From positions 1 to 28,492 of the forward strand of contig JAFGKB010000258.1 in assembly GCA_016928755.1 (NCBI GenBank): a DNA stretch of 28,492 nt, read 5' to 3'. Made by a program: the position numbers and the translations under genes. The stretch comes from Anaerolineae bacterium. GTDB lineage: Bacteria > Chloroflexota > Anaerolineae > B4-G1 > SLSP01. Position 1 is the first letter of the stretch, and each line of letters begins with the position of its first letter. The notes beneath the pieces are model-generated. The model saw only the letters and a list, made by a program, of their open reading frames with translations, did no database searches and was not told the DNA's origin. Positions 8,765 to 16,828 of the stretch are shown one piece after another.

Positions 8765-10273
8765 TTAAGCTGGCTGCCCATATTCCTGGGCCACTTGCTG
8801 AATCCACTTTGGAGCGGCGGTGTCTTCTTTTTCCATATACTGCTGGACGATGCTGGCAATGATGCCCAGGGACAACCACCAATTCCCATTCGGGAACCAG
8901 GAAAAGCGCATATCGACAAATTGACTGACAATAAAATAAGCACCAATTGAGAACCATAAAATAAGTAATAACCGGCGGCTCCAGAATCCTTCTTGAGGTA
9001 GACGCGGGAAAACCTTAATGGTAAGTTTTAACCACCAGAGAAACGGGAAGAGATAGAGTATAAAACCGATCAGGCCGGTTTCTGCTAATACTGTTAAATA
9101 GGTATTATGGGATGTTCCCTCCTCTACATCCCACTTAGTAGGGGCCGCATTTCCGACCCGTTCAATAAAGCGCCACGCATGGAGGTCATAGCCGGCAAAA
9201 CCCCATCCAAAGAGTGGTTTATGGAGGAAGAGCTGTTGGCCTGCATGTGCCAGTACTACCCGGCTGTCAATTGTGCCCTCAGTGCCAAAACGCTTGAGGG
9301 CATAGGCAATCTCAACTGTGAACATACCTGCCAAAATCATCAGTAAGGGAAGGGCAATTAATACCAGGACAAACATAGTTCTGGGATAAAGAACTAACAG
9401 ACCTAGTAACACTAAGGCCAAGGCCAACCAACATCCCCGGGTAAATGTGAGAAACACACTGGCCCCACTCATAACGAAAAGCATAACTAGTAAGTTCTTG
9501 ACCAATCCCTCGGCACAGTTCACGGCATAATGGAAGATAAAGACCATCAGGAAAATCAGAGTATAAGAAAACTCTATCGGATTATGGAATGGGCCAGACA
9601 TCCGTATCTCGCCATCGTCACTCCAACGCTCAAAGTTCCATATAGCCGGCATCGTATCCGGCGCATATCTGGACCAAATTCCCAGGAAAATCAGGGCCAC
9701 AGTGATAATCAAAAATACAGGCAACAGACTTTTTAAATCGCGTTCACTGGGACTAACAAACCTGATTAACCAATATGCCGCGAATCCCACAAAAACCCGA
9801 TCATAAAGCTCATATAAATATAAGAAAGGACTGTTTTGAGTAAGTAATACCGAAATCGCCGCGAATACCAAATACAATACCATAGAAAACTCGGCTCTGC
9901 CCAACCGGATAGGGTCGTAATCCTTAATCTCCAATAATCGAGCCAAAATAGTCAGGCCCATTGCCAATGGTATAAGAGCACGATGGAGACCCCAGAAAAC
10001 ATAACTACTGACCGTATCAAAGGGTAAAAAGGGCATTAACAATAGCCAAATCATAATAGCTATAAGCGGATACAGGTTTAACAATATGCCTAATGGGACG
10101 ATGCTCACGATAGGCACGGCCAAAATCCACATATCTTTACTGATTAAGAATGCAACAACGATACTCAGCACAATACTACCTAAGAGTGGCAGCGCGTAAG
10201 GCAGGAAATAGGTTTCCCAAAAGTAAAGATATTTATTATTATGCTCTTTAACGTTTAAAGTTGAATTTGTCAT
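8765..10273 (-). CDS. O-antigen ligase/polymerase family membrane protein (Wzy-like)
   Basis: This 502-residue protein starts at ATG 10273 with only a weak ribosome site. It has about 11-12 hydrophobic segments. The Wzy_C-type signature lies in the large outer loop: a GWGFAGYD segment, then a SHNTYLTVLAETGLIGF stretch (His-Asn then Glu-Thr-Gly), with FTRGCWLALAL before it. Wzy and WaaL ligases share this signature, so polymerase versus ligase is decided by context. Next to wzx and a Wzz-like gene, polymerase of the EPS repeat unit is the better reading. It would act at the outer face of the cytoplasmic membrane. Confidence 0.88.
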   Translation of the reverse strand: MTNSTLNVKEHNNKYLYFWETYFLPYALPLLGSIVLSIVVAFLISKDMWILAVPIVSIVPLGILLNLYPLIAIMIWLLLMPFLPFDTVSSYVFWGLHRALIPLAMGLTILARLLEIKDYDPIRLGRAEFSMVLYLVFAAISVLLTQNSPFLYLYELYDRVFVGFAAYWLIRFVSPSERDLKSLLPVFLIITVALIFLGIWSRYAPDTMPAIWNFERWSDDGEIRMSGPFHNPIEFSYTLIFLMVFIFHYAVNCAEGLVKNLLVMLFVMSGASVFLTFTRGCWLALALVLLGLLVLYPRTMFVLVLIALPLLMILAGMFTVEIAYALKRFGTEGTIDSRVVLAHAGQQLFLHKPLFGWGFAGYDLHAWRFIERVGNAAPTKWDVEEGTSHNTYLTVLAETGLIGFILYLFPFLWWLKLTIKVFPRLPQEGFWSRRLLLILWFSIGAYFIVSQFVDMRFSWFPNGNWWLSLGIIASIVQQYMEKEDTAAPKWIQQVAQEYGQPA

Positions 10274-10324
10274 ATTCGCTACCGATATCCAATACCATAT
10301 TCTGTATAAAAAAGCCGGCTTCTG

Positions 10325-11908
10325 TTAGCGTGTAAATTTTTTAAAGAATGGGATACGGTTTAACCGCTGTGATAACCGTCCGATAATTAACTTATCTTCT
10401 TCTGATAAACCCAGCAAGACGATAATGCCACCATAAGTCAGTCCCAATATAGCCATACTGGCAAGTGTACTCCATACCCCATCCGTAAAGACCCAATTCA
10501 CCATAATGTAAGTGATGGCCGCGGCAGTACTCCCGGCAATCAAGGGTTTTAGGAATTCACGGTTATAGGGCAACACTCGGAATAATACAAAGACTTCGGC
10601 GATCAAGCTCAAATCTACAATTAACAGACTTAAGGTAGTAGCCTGTGCCGCTCCGACTACGCCGCCTTCAGGAATTAGCCATAAACTCAGTACAATGGTC
10701 AAGGTAAGCCGGATAATAGAGTTTATGGTGTTTAGCCAAGAACGCCCGGTCATCACTATCATAACCCCGCTGATCCCGGTCGCTGCCCCGGCCAGGTCTT
10801 TCAAGGCCAGGATAACAAGGGCCGTTGCCCCTGCTACAAAGCTCTCACCAAAAATGGATAGGATAAACTGCGGGAAGAAAACAACCAGTAAGAAAAAGGG
10901 AAAGTTAAAGGTAAAAGTCCATTTTGTCATTGTCTGGTAGAAGTGCTTGAGCTTTTCGTCGTCTCCATTGGCGTATAGTTCGGAGACAATCGGCATAGCT
11001 ATCATAGAGATCGAGTTATAAAAGGCCATCCCCACCATTGTGACCCGTAAAGCAACCGTAAATATACCCACAGAAGAAACCGTACTCAGGGAACCTAATA
11101 ACAGAGTGCGTAGATTTGGGCCGAAGAGTGTAAGCAGTTCTGCCATATAGACCGGTAACGCAAATTTTAGCATTTTACGGGCTTGCGGTATGCTGAAACC
11201 CGGCAACTGGCGTAAGGGGAATAGCTTATTAAAGAAATAAATCAGCAGTATACAAGACCCCACTACCGCTAATGAATAAGCCGTAATAGCTTTAACCGCG
11301 GTTAGCCCTGTAATAGCCAACAGAATAGTCAAGACGATTTTTAGCACTGTGAGTGCAATATCCTGGCCAATAGCCCGGTACTGCATTTGTTTAAAGCCCT
11401 GGGCCGCAGCTACAGCAATAGAGGCCAGGGTACCGCAGGGGAAAACGAGCGCGATAATGCGCAATAGGGGGGCTAACCGGGAATCATGGAATATAGAAGT
11501 CGCTAACGAATCCCCAAACACGACAACGAAAGTGGTTGCCAATATACTAAGGATTAATGGTATTATTAGGCTTACTTGTAATGTCTTCCCCAATGCTTCT
11601 TTGTCTTGACGGCTGGCATAAACGGGGATGAAGTGCATTAAGGCAGTGCCTAACCCCAGGGGCATTATGCCGACAATTAAATAGAAAGTTGAATCGGCCA
11701 AACTATAGAGACCATATTGCTCATCGCCCATCAAACGTGCAAATATCAGTCCCAGTATAAAGCTGCCGGCGTATCCAAACAAGGTACCAATAAAGATAAT
11801 CCCGCCCCCCTTGGCTGCGGTGAGGAGGTTATCTGTGGTAGCTTGCTCAGGTGCCGGCTGAGACGGTTTCGCTGAGACGGTTTCCGGTTGCAGAGCCGCA
11901 TTAAGCAT
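10325..11908 (-). CDS. Polysaccharide flippase (Wzx-like, MOP superfamily)
   Basis: The 527-residue protein starts at ATG 11908. A cytoplasmic N-terminal stretch of about 30 residues rich in Pro, Gln and Thr precedes a chain of 12-14 hydrophobic helices. The first helix region GGGIIFIGTLFGYAGSF and the following RLMGDEQYGLYSLA motif are typical of the polysaccharide_synt/MurJ-like MOP group. It would flip undecaprenyl-diphosphate-linked repeat units outward. It starts 6 bp after the BcsB-like gene and lies just upstream of the Wzy-like gene, the usual functional pair. Confidence 0.92.
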   Translation of the reverse strand: MLNAALQPETVSAKPSQPAPEQATTDNLLTAAKGGGIIFIGTLFGYAGSFILGLIFARLMGDEQYGLYSLADSTFYLIVGIMPLGLGTALMHFIPVYASRQDKEALGKTLQVSLIIPLILSILATTFVVVFGDSLATSIFHDSRLAPLLRIIALVFPCGTLASIAVAAAQGFKQMQYRAIGQDIALTVLKIVLTILLAITGLTAVKAITAYSLAVVGSCILLIYFFNKLFPLRQLPGFSIPQARKMLKFALPVYMAELLTLFGPNLRTLLLGSLSTVSSVGIFTVALRVTMVGMAFYNSISMIAMPIVSELYANGDDEKLKHFYQTMTKWTFTFNFPFFLLVVFFPQFILSIFGESFVAGATALVILALKDLAGAATGISGVMIVMTGRSWLNTINSIIRLTLTIVLSLWLIPEGGVVGAAQATTLSLLIVDLSLIAEVFVLFRVLPYNREFLKPLIAGSTAAAITYIMVNWVFTDGVWSTLASMAILGLTYGGIIVLLGLSEEDKLIIGRLSQRLNRIPFFKKFTR

Positions 11909-11914
11909 AGCGTG

Positions 11915-14611
11915 TTAGGCCCTCCGGTGCCGGATTTGCCAGAATGCAATGGCGAGAATGATTAAGATAGCTGCTCCTGTAGCTACAATCAATGGAATAA
12001 TCCAACCCGGTCTCTCAACGGTCTCCACTGATGATTCTTCCCAGGGGGCTGCGGTGGGGGTAAGAGTTGGTGTCAGGTTTACTGTAGGGGTGACCGTATC
12101 CGTAATTGATTGGGTAAGTTCTGGTATAGCACTTTCGATAATACTGGCTCTACCACCTTTTGTCAGCTCGCGGGTATCAAAGGTACGCACCTGTGTTTCT
12201 CTGACCAAAGTTAAATTTCCTCTAGCAGCCCAGGCTTGACTGGCCAACAACGTGGCTGCCTCACTAACGCTTTTGTTGGTGGTACCGGTAACAGCAAGTA
12301 TGGCTTTTTCATTATTCCAGGGGGAATTTATAAGCTGCAAATAACCCAGACTTACATCTGAAGATAAGCGCAGGATAACATTATTTAATTGTTGTTCAAT
12401 GGTATCTGTCCCCGGTTGAAAAGGTTGGGGAAGTCGTTCGTTAAGTTGTTGTAGGAGGGGACTGCGCGTTGGCCGGCCAATTACAATGAGATGTCGCTGA
12501 CTTAAAATTTCTTCTGTTAAATCGTGTTGTAATGTCACTTTGGGAGCCATACCGTCAGCCCCACTGGCAGCACCAAGAGCAAATGCAATGTGTAACGCAC
12601 TTTCCCATTCTGCAGTTTCAATTTCAGGTGGTAGAACAAAGAGCACATCACTTAAATTAGATTCCTTCGTAAAAGGATAGGGATAGAAGCTCAGGTCTAA
12701 GAAATTAAAGTCTCCCAACTCATGTTCCAGGTAGAGAGCAGAACTTTGATTGATGAGTAGCCACACGTTCATAGCACAATCATCATAGGGGTGGAGTTCA
12801 GCTTGAATAACAAGTTGATTGCTTTGCCCTGGGTATGTTAAGTCTGCCGGCAGATTAATCTCTATCTCCCGGTTATTAGCCGTCTCCTGACTCAGTGCTA
12901 GAGTTGCTAACGGGACATCGTTTAAGACAATATTCAACAACGAGCTATCATAATCCAGTAACTGTGAATGGCTGAGCTTAAGCGTAAGTTTTGCTTTATC
13001 TGTAAGCTGCCAACCTACCGGTAGGTCAAAGTAATACACAGCTTCCCCAGAAAAACTCTGTAGTAATCGATCCTTATATCCTAAATCCCCGAAGGTTAGA
13101 TTTGTCGCTTGAGATGCCGCTGGGGCGTCTTGCACCGGACGTACTGATTGCACTAAGGCAAATGCGCCCTCCATATCAGGGAAATAGCTGTCGTGGCTCA
13201 TTGCTAAACTGGCTTTATAAAGGGCGGCATCGGTCAAGCCCGTAATCATTAAGATGGCTTTGGTAGGATTCCAGGGTGATACTATCTCTTGAATCACCCC
13301 ATCGTTTTCGGGGACAGTCTGGGATTCATAGGTGAAGAAGTACTGGGTTTTATTAGCCGGCGATGTATAGAGAGAGTTCTCCGTGGCCCGTGTAAGTTGG
13401 AGTGTAGTCGTCAATGTATTTACATTTACGGGCTGCGCTGAAGCTATCTGTTGGTCAAGTATAGTCGCGGTATTATCAACTACAGTATTAGTGATAATGT
13501 TGTTCACACGAACGTTGAATGTATAGTGGGCGGTTTCTCCGGCTTTAAGTTCACCTAGAATCCATTCTATTTGGTTAGCCTCTAGTTGCTCACACTCCGG
13601 GGAGCAGTTTAGCCATTCCGTTTGTGCCGGTAATTGATTGACCAAAGTCATCAACTCGATAGGGTCTGATTCCGTGTTGGTAACGGTCAGCGTGTAGGTC
13701 ACTTCATCACCGGGTGTCGCTATTGCTGGGCCGGTGCTTGATAACTCTAGCCGGCGTTCCCGATAGGTTACAGGCATTAAGCCCGCCTGGTTTAAGTACG
13801 TAAGAAGCTGATTTTCCCCCGGTTTTCCAATTACAATAAGATGGTCTGGAAGGCCGGACTCAGTATCTATCTGTTGGAGCATTTCTAAATCGGTGGTACT
13901 GCTGATGGCCATATTATAGGTCAGTCCCCCCAGTTTAGCGGCTACAGCAACTGCCCCATTGAGAGTATTCTCATCTAAAGCAACCGGTAACACAAATTTA
14001 ACAGCATCCGGTTCAAAGGCCCGCTGGTAGAACGGGCGCGGATAAACGCTTAAATCAGGTTCAATAGGAATATTCTCATAGTTCAGGGATAGAATAGTCG
14101 GGGCATGGATAATCAAGCGTGCCTTATGGGGAATTTCGCAAATATAGCTTGCATCCAATGTAAATTGGAGACTGTGCACATCCTGTGCTCTGGAGTTCAG
14201 TAAATCCGCCGGTAATTCTATGCGCACTACCTCATGTTCTACATTAGCCTGGCGAATTTGTGCACTTAATTGAATCCGGTTATCTAAGGTAACGGTTAGA
14301 TCACCAAAAAAGGGGGGAAAGACTCTCGGCTCTTGAATTTCTGTCTCGATATAGGTATAGCTAAAGTCTAAGTCTACATAGCTGCCCTCTTGTATAACCC
14401 AGCTTTGTGGTATATTAAAATTATACTCGGTAACACTGTGCGGACTGCTGAGAACTCTTTCCTCATACCCTAATTCTTCAAACGTGAGCTGTATATTCCC
14501 GGTCTCAGGGGGTTGTATTTGTGCCAGGACTATATTCACTGGCGTACTTATGTATGCCAGTAATAAAAAGCAAATGCTCGTTGCTAACATAATAGTGCGT
14601 AGTTGTCTCAT
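11915..14611 (-). CDS. BcsB-like surface protein with duplicated modules and an inserted DUF11-type domain
   Basis: The protein has 898 residues, starting at ATG 14611 with AAGGA upstream. A signal peptide covers about 1-30. Two BcsB-like modules follow. Module 1 starts at LTFEELGYEERVL (42-54) and module 2 at LTFGDLGYKDRLL (505-517). Both contain a jelly-roll-like part, a Y-RPF or YPYPF segment before FVLP, LIVIG-P and a SPWN-KAIL-TG segment. In module 1 a stretch at about 285-400 (GDEVTYTLTVTNTE, then LPAQTEWL, AGETAHYTFNVRV) resembles a DUF11/CARDB Ig-like repeat and interrupts the module. The C-terminus has a Thr/Pro linker (839-856), one TM helix (870-890) and a basic tail. BcsB normally partners BcsA cellulose synthase; no BcsA gene is seen here. 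An EPS-guiding surface role is inferred. Confidence 0.88.
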   Translation of the reverse strand: MRQLRTIMLATSICFLLLAYISTPVNIVLAQIQPPETGNIQLTFEELGYEERVLSSPHSVTEYNFNIPQSWVIQEGSYVDLDFSYTYIETEIQEPRVFPPFFGDLTVTLDNRIQLSAQIRQANVEHEVVRIELPADLLNSRAQDVHSLQFTLDASYICEIPHKARLIIHAPTILSLNYENIPIEPDLSVYPRPFYQRAFEPDAVKFVLPVALDENTLNGAVAVAAKLGGLTYNMAISSTTDLEMLQQIDTESGLPDHLIVIGKPGENQLLTYLNQAGLMPVTYRERRLELSSTGPAIATPGDEVTYTLTVTNTESDPIELMTLVNQLPAQTEWLNCSPECEQLEANQIEWILGELKAGETAHYTFNVRVNNIITNTVVDNTATILDQQIASAQPVNVNTLTTTLQLTRATENSLYTSPANKTQYFFTYESQTVPENDGVIQEIVSPWNPTKAILMITGLTDAALYKASLAMSHDSYFPDMEGAFALVQSVRPVQDAPAASQATNLTFGDLGYKDRLLQSFSGEAVYYFDLPVGWQLTDKAKLTLKLSHSQLLDYDSSLLNIVLNDVPLATLALSQETANNREIEINLPADLTYPGQSNQLVIQAELHPYDDCAMNVWLLINQSSALYLEHELGDFNFLDLSFYPYPFTKESNLSDVLFVLPPEIETAEWESALHIAFALGAASGADGMAPKVTLQHDLTEEILSQRHLIVIGRPTRSPLLQQLNERLPQPFQPGTDTIEQQLNNVILRLSSDVSLGYLQLINSPWNNEKAILAVTGTTNKSVSEAATLLASQAWAARGNLTLVRETQVRTFDTRELTKGGRASIIESAIPELTQSITDTVTPTVNLTPTLTPTAAPWEESSVETVERPGWIIPLIVATGAAILIILAIAFWQIRHRRA

Positions 14612-14631
14612 AGGTTTGTCCTTGTCGTGTT

Positions 14632-15765
14632 CTAATTATGATTTCCATTGCCTTGGAATAGCTGTACTTTTCCATAGCCCGTAGTTTCGGCTTGCTGTAA
14701 TGCCTGACGGGCTTTTGTAAACAGCTCTTCTTTCTCAGTTCCATTGTGATCATAAGCGACTAAACCCGCAGCACTACTTAAATTAAGTTTGATACCCGAT
14801 GCCTCGACCTCAAATGCCGTCCAGGCGATACGGGTTTGTAGTTGTTCCATTAATGCCTGGGCTTCAATTTGTGACATGTCAGGCAACAAGAAAGCAAAGA
14901 GAGTGTTATCGACCCGTGCCATAATATCTTCAGCACGTAAGTATTGCTTTAAGAAGACCGCGACCTTGCGTAGTGCTTCATTTTGTACTTGTTTCGGCAA
15001 GGAGGCACTATGGATTAATTCTAGTTGATCCACATTCATTAAGGCCAATGTCAACGGGTACTCATTGCGCTTGGCACGGCTCATCTCTTCACCAAGTCGC
15101 TGCGTGAAGTAGCGTTTGTTGTAGGCTCCAGTCTCGGTATCCAGAATCGCAAAGTTTGTAAAATCCTCTACCGGCGCTTCCAAATAAGCAGACAGGAAAG
15201 CCAAACCAATGCCCAGGGCCAGACCAAAAACCCCACCTAAGCCGATGTTTAAAGGTTTATTGGGTTTTACTGGTTCCTCCGGTGGCGCATCGGGAATATC
15301 AAGCTCTTCCATTCGATAAGTTTCATACAAGTTTGCTACATAGGCTACAGTCTCTTGTCCAACCATTTTCGCGTATTCGGTGACCAGCTCTTTGTTTTCA
15401 CCCTCAACCACAATTTCCATAACGTTGGTACCGGCCCGTACCCGGCTGCTAATCTCAAGTTCTCTTTGTTGCGTATCCGTTAAGCCTAATCTACTTGCTG
15501 CCTGTTTCCGGATTAAACTGCTGATAGCAACTTCTGTATAAGTTGTCGCTATTTCCGCGCGCCGGCTTAAAATTTCAAGGCCATTGGCAAAACTGCCTGT
15601 GTTAGGAAAAGTATCGGTTGGTGCCACAACGTAGGTAACCACTACCTCATAAATAGGCATCTGGGTAAATGTAAATATAACTGTGGCAGTTAATGTAACC
15701 AGGAATGCAATACAAATAATCCACCACTTTTTTAAGAGTATGCGTAAATAACTCTTTAGTTCCAT
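14632..15765 (-). CDS. Wzz/YveK-type chain-length protein fused to a catalytically degenerate GGDEF domain
   Basis: The product has 377 residues, ATG 15765, with a strong AAAGGAGG ribosome site. The N-terminus is a classic Wzz (chain length determinant) domain: ELKSYLRILLKKWW, TM1 at about 15-34, an extracytoplasmic part to about 170, a Pro-rich PDAPPEEPVKPNKP segment and TM2 at 173-194. Where a tyrosine kinase often follows, a GGDEF fold appears instead (about 205-372), with DTETGAYNKRYF and D246. The GGDEF signature is replaced by DNTLF (286-290), so cyclase activity is unlikely. The RxxD inhibitory-site motif (R277-A-E-D280) has the correct spacing to that position (compare PleD, RxxD-x3-R-x-GGEEF). 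I infer cyclic-di-GMP binding that controls chain length or export. It is the first gene after the 234 bp gap. Confidence 0.9.
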   Translation of the reverse strand: MELKSYLRILLKKWWIICIAFLVTLTATVIFTFTQMPIYEVVVTYVVAPTDTFPNTGSFANGLEILSRRAEIATTYTEVAISSLIRKQAASRLGLTDTQQRELEISSRVRAGTNVMEIVVEGENKELVTEYAKMVGQETVAYVANLYETYRMEELDIPDAPPEEPVKPNKPLNIGLGGVFGLALGIGLAFLSAYLEAPVEDFTNFAILDTETGAYNKRYFTQRLGEEMSRAKRNEYPLTLALMNVDQLELIHSASLPKQVQNEALRKVAVFLKQYLRAEDIMARVDNTLFAFLLPDMSQIEAQALMEQLQTRIAWTAFEVEASGIKLNLSSAAGLVAYDHNGTEKEELFTKARQALQQAETTGYGKVQLFQGNGNHN

Positions 15766-15862
15766 GCCACCCTCCTTTGAGGATTTCTATAACTTTGGGA
15801 GACAGGGTAACGACTATATTGATTTTGCTCTCTCAAGTTAATGCTTAAACGAATCATCTATT

Positions 15863-15891
15863 AGTATACCTTAAAATAGATAAATATATAA
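15863..15891 (-). promoter_or_regulatory. Candidate minus-strand promoter for the Wzz-GGDEF operon
   Basis: On the minus strand, TATACT (15868 to 15863) is preceded after about 17 bp by a poor -35, TTATAT (15891 to 15886), in a very AT-rich stretch with a run of A. It is 98 bp upstream of the ATG at 15765 and downstream of the hairpin at 15930-15967. The -10 is good and the -35 weak. Confidence 0.4.
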
Positions 15892-15929
15892 TTTTTTTTC
15901 GTTAAACCCATTATCCATTACAGTATTTA

Positions 15930-15967
15930 GGGGATTTTTTGCAGGTGTTAGGTCTGCAAAAATCCCC
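15930..15967. terminator. Hairpin between the sugar transferase and the Wzz-GGDEF gene (possible terminator or attenuator)
   Basis: The arms are GGGGATTTTTTGCAG (15930-15944) and CTGCAAAAATCCCC (15954-15967), with one bulged base and a 9-base loop. The stem is strong, but no clean run of T follows in either direction; only TTT follows on the plus side. It lies 33 bp after the stop of the sugar transferase gene (16000), so an end-of-transcript or attenuator role is plausible. Confidence 0.5.
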
Positions 15968-15999
15968 TTTATGTATTGCCCACAAGGGCTACGTTAAAA

Positions 16000-16794
16000 C
16001 TACTCGGCGCCTTTGCCAGTCAGTACGGTACTAAAGGTTAACCATAAGATTCTGAAGTCCTCAGCCAAACTCTGTTTTTCAATATACTCAACATCATATT
16101 CCACAATACGGTCAAAAGAAATGCCACTACGGCCTCGTACTTGGGCTAGGCCTGTGATCCCCGGCAATACTTCCAGGCGTTCGTGATGCCAAGGCTGGTA
16201 TTCCTCAACTTCCCAACGGACATTGGGACGAGGCCCCACCAGACTCATCTCTCCCATAAGGACATTTAGAAGTTGCGGCAGTTCGTCAAGACTGGTCTTA
16301 CGTAGGATTCTGCCCATCCGCGTGATTTGAGAGGCTTTAACAGGCTTGAAAACCGTATCATTTTCTACCTGCAGGGCCTCTTTGCTGTTGACAAAGACTT
16401 TCATAAATGAGCGACGAAAACTGTTTTCCTCTTTTTTGGTCTCAACTTGTAGGTTATTGAGATCCAGTTCTGTTTTCGGGCCACTATTCCCATCAATTTT
16501 TCCATGCACGAAAGCTTTCATAAAAGCCCGGTGGAAGCTGTCATCCAGGTTATGTTGCATAGTGCGAAATTTAAAGATTTTAAAAGCCTGTCCGCCTTTG
16601 CCAATGCGTTCTTGAACAAAGAATACCGGACCTGGAGAATCAAGACGGATAGCAAGTGCACATAATGCTATCAGCGGCAATGTTAAAGGCAACGTTATAA
16701 AAACTAGGGCTATGTCCAGTAGACGCTTTGCTGCTTGATAGAACCTACGGTATGGAAATACCTGTGGCTGTTGGTTAATGATTACCAGATTCAT
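16000..16794 (-). CDS. Undecaprenyl-phosphate sugar-1-phosphate transferase (PglC/WcaJ-type initiating enzyme, short form)
   Basis: The protein has 264 residues, ATG 16794, with a strong GGAGGGG ribosome site. It matches the bacterial sugar transferase core: KRLLDIALVF (23-32), DSPGPVFFVQERIG (52-65), FKIFKFRTM (71-79), ITRMGRILRKTSLDELPQLLNVL (157-179), MSLVGPRP (183-190) and PGITGLAQVRGRSG (211-224). It transfers a sugar phosphate to undecaprenyl phosphate and so starts repeat-unit assembly. Between FRTM and ITRMGR is a longer insert than usual, with a short internal duplication: HRAFMKAFVHGK near 88-99 and RRSFMKVFVNSK near 127-138. It lacks the N-terminal multi-TM region of WcaJ and has a single re-entrant hydrophobic segment at about 28-48. 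Confidence 0.93.
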   Translation of the reverse strand: MNLVIINQQPQVFPYRRFYQAAKRLLDIALVFITLPLTLPLIALCALAIRLDSPGPVFFVQERIGKGGQAFKIFKFRTMQHNLDDSFHRAFMKAFVHGKIDGNSGPKTELDLNNLQVETKKEENSFRRSFMKVFVNSKEALQVENDTVFKPVKASQITRMGRILRKTSLDELPQLLNVLMGEMSLVGPRPNVRWEVEEYQPWHHERLEVLPGITGLAQVRGRSGISFDRIVEYDVEYIEKQSLAEDFRILWLTFSTVLTGKGAE

Positions 16795-16828
16795 AAGTCT
16801 CCCCTCCTTTTTGTCATCACTTTCTATT

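Noticed and set aside
8703..8957. Two minus-strand frames at the 3' end of the Wzy-like gene
   Set aside because: They are alternate frames overlapping the true Wzy C-terminus.
10300..10324. Palindrome AAGCCGGCTT followed by T-run on the minus strand after wzx
   Set aside because: The palindrome has no loop, so it does not form a proper terminator stem; the operon likely continues into wzy.
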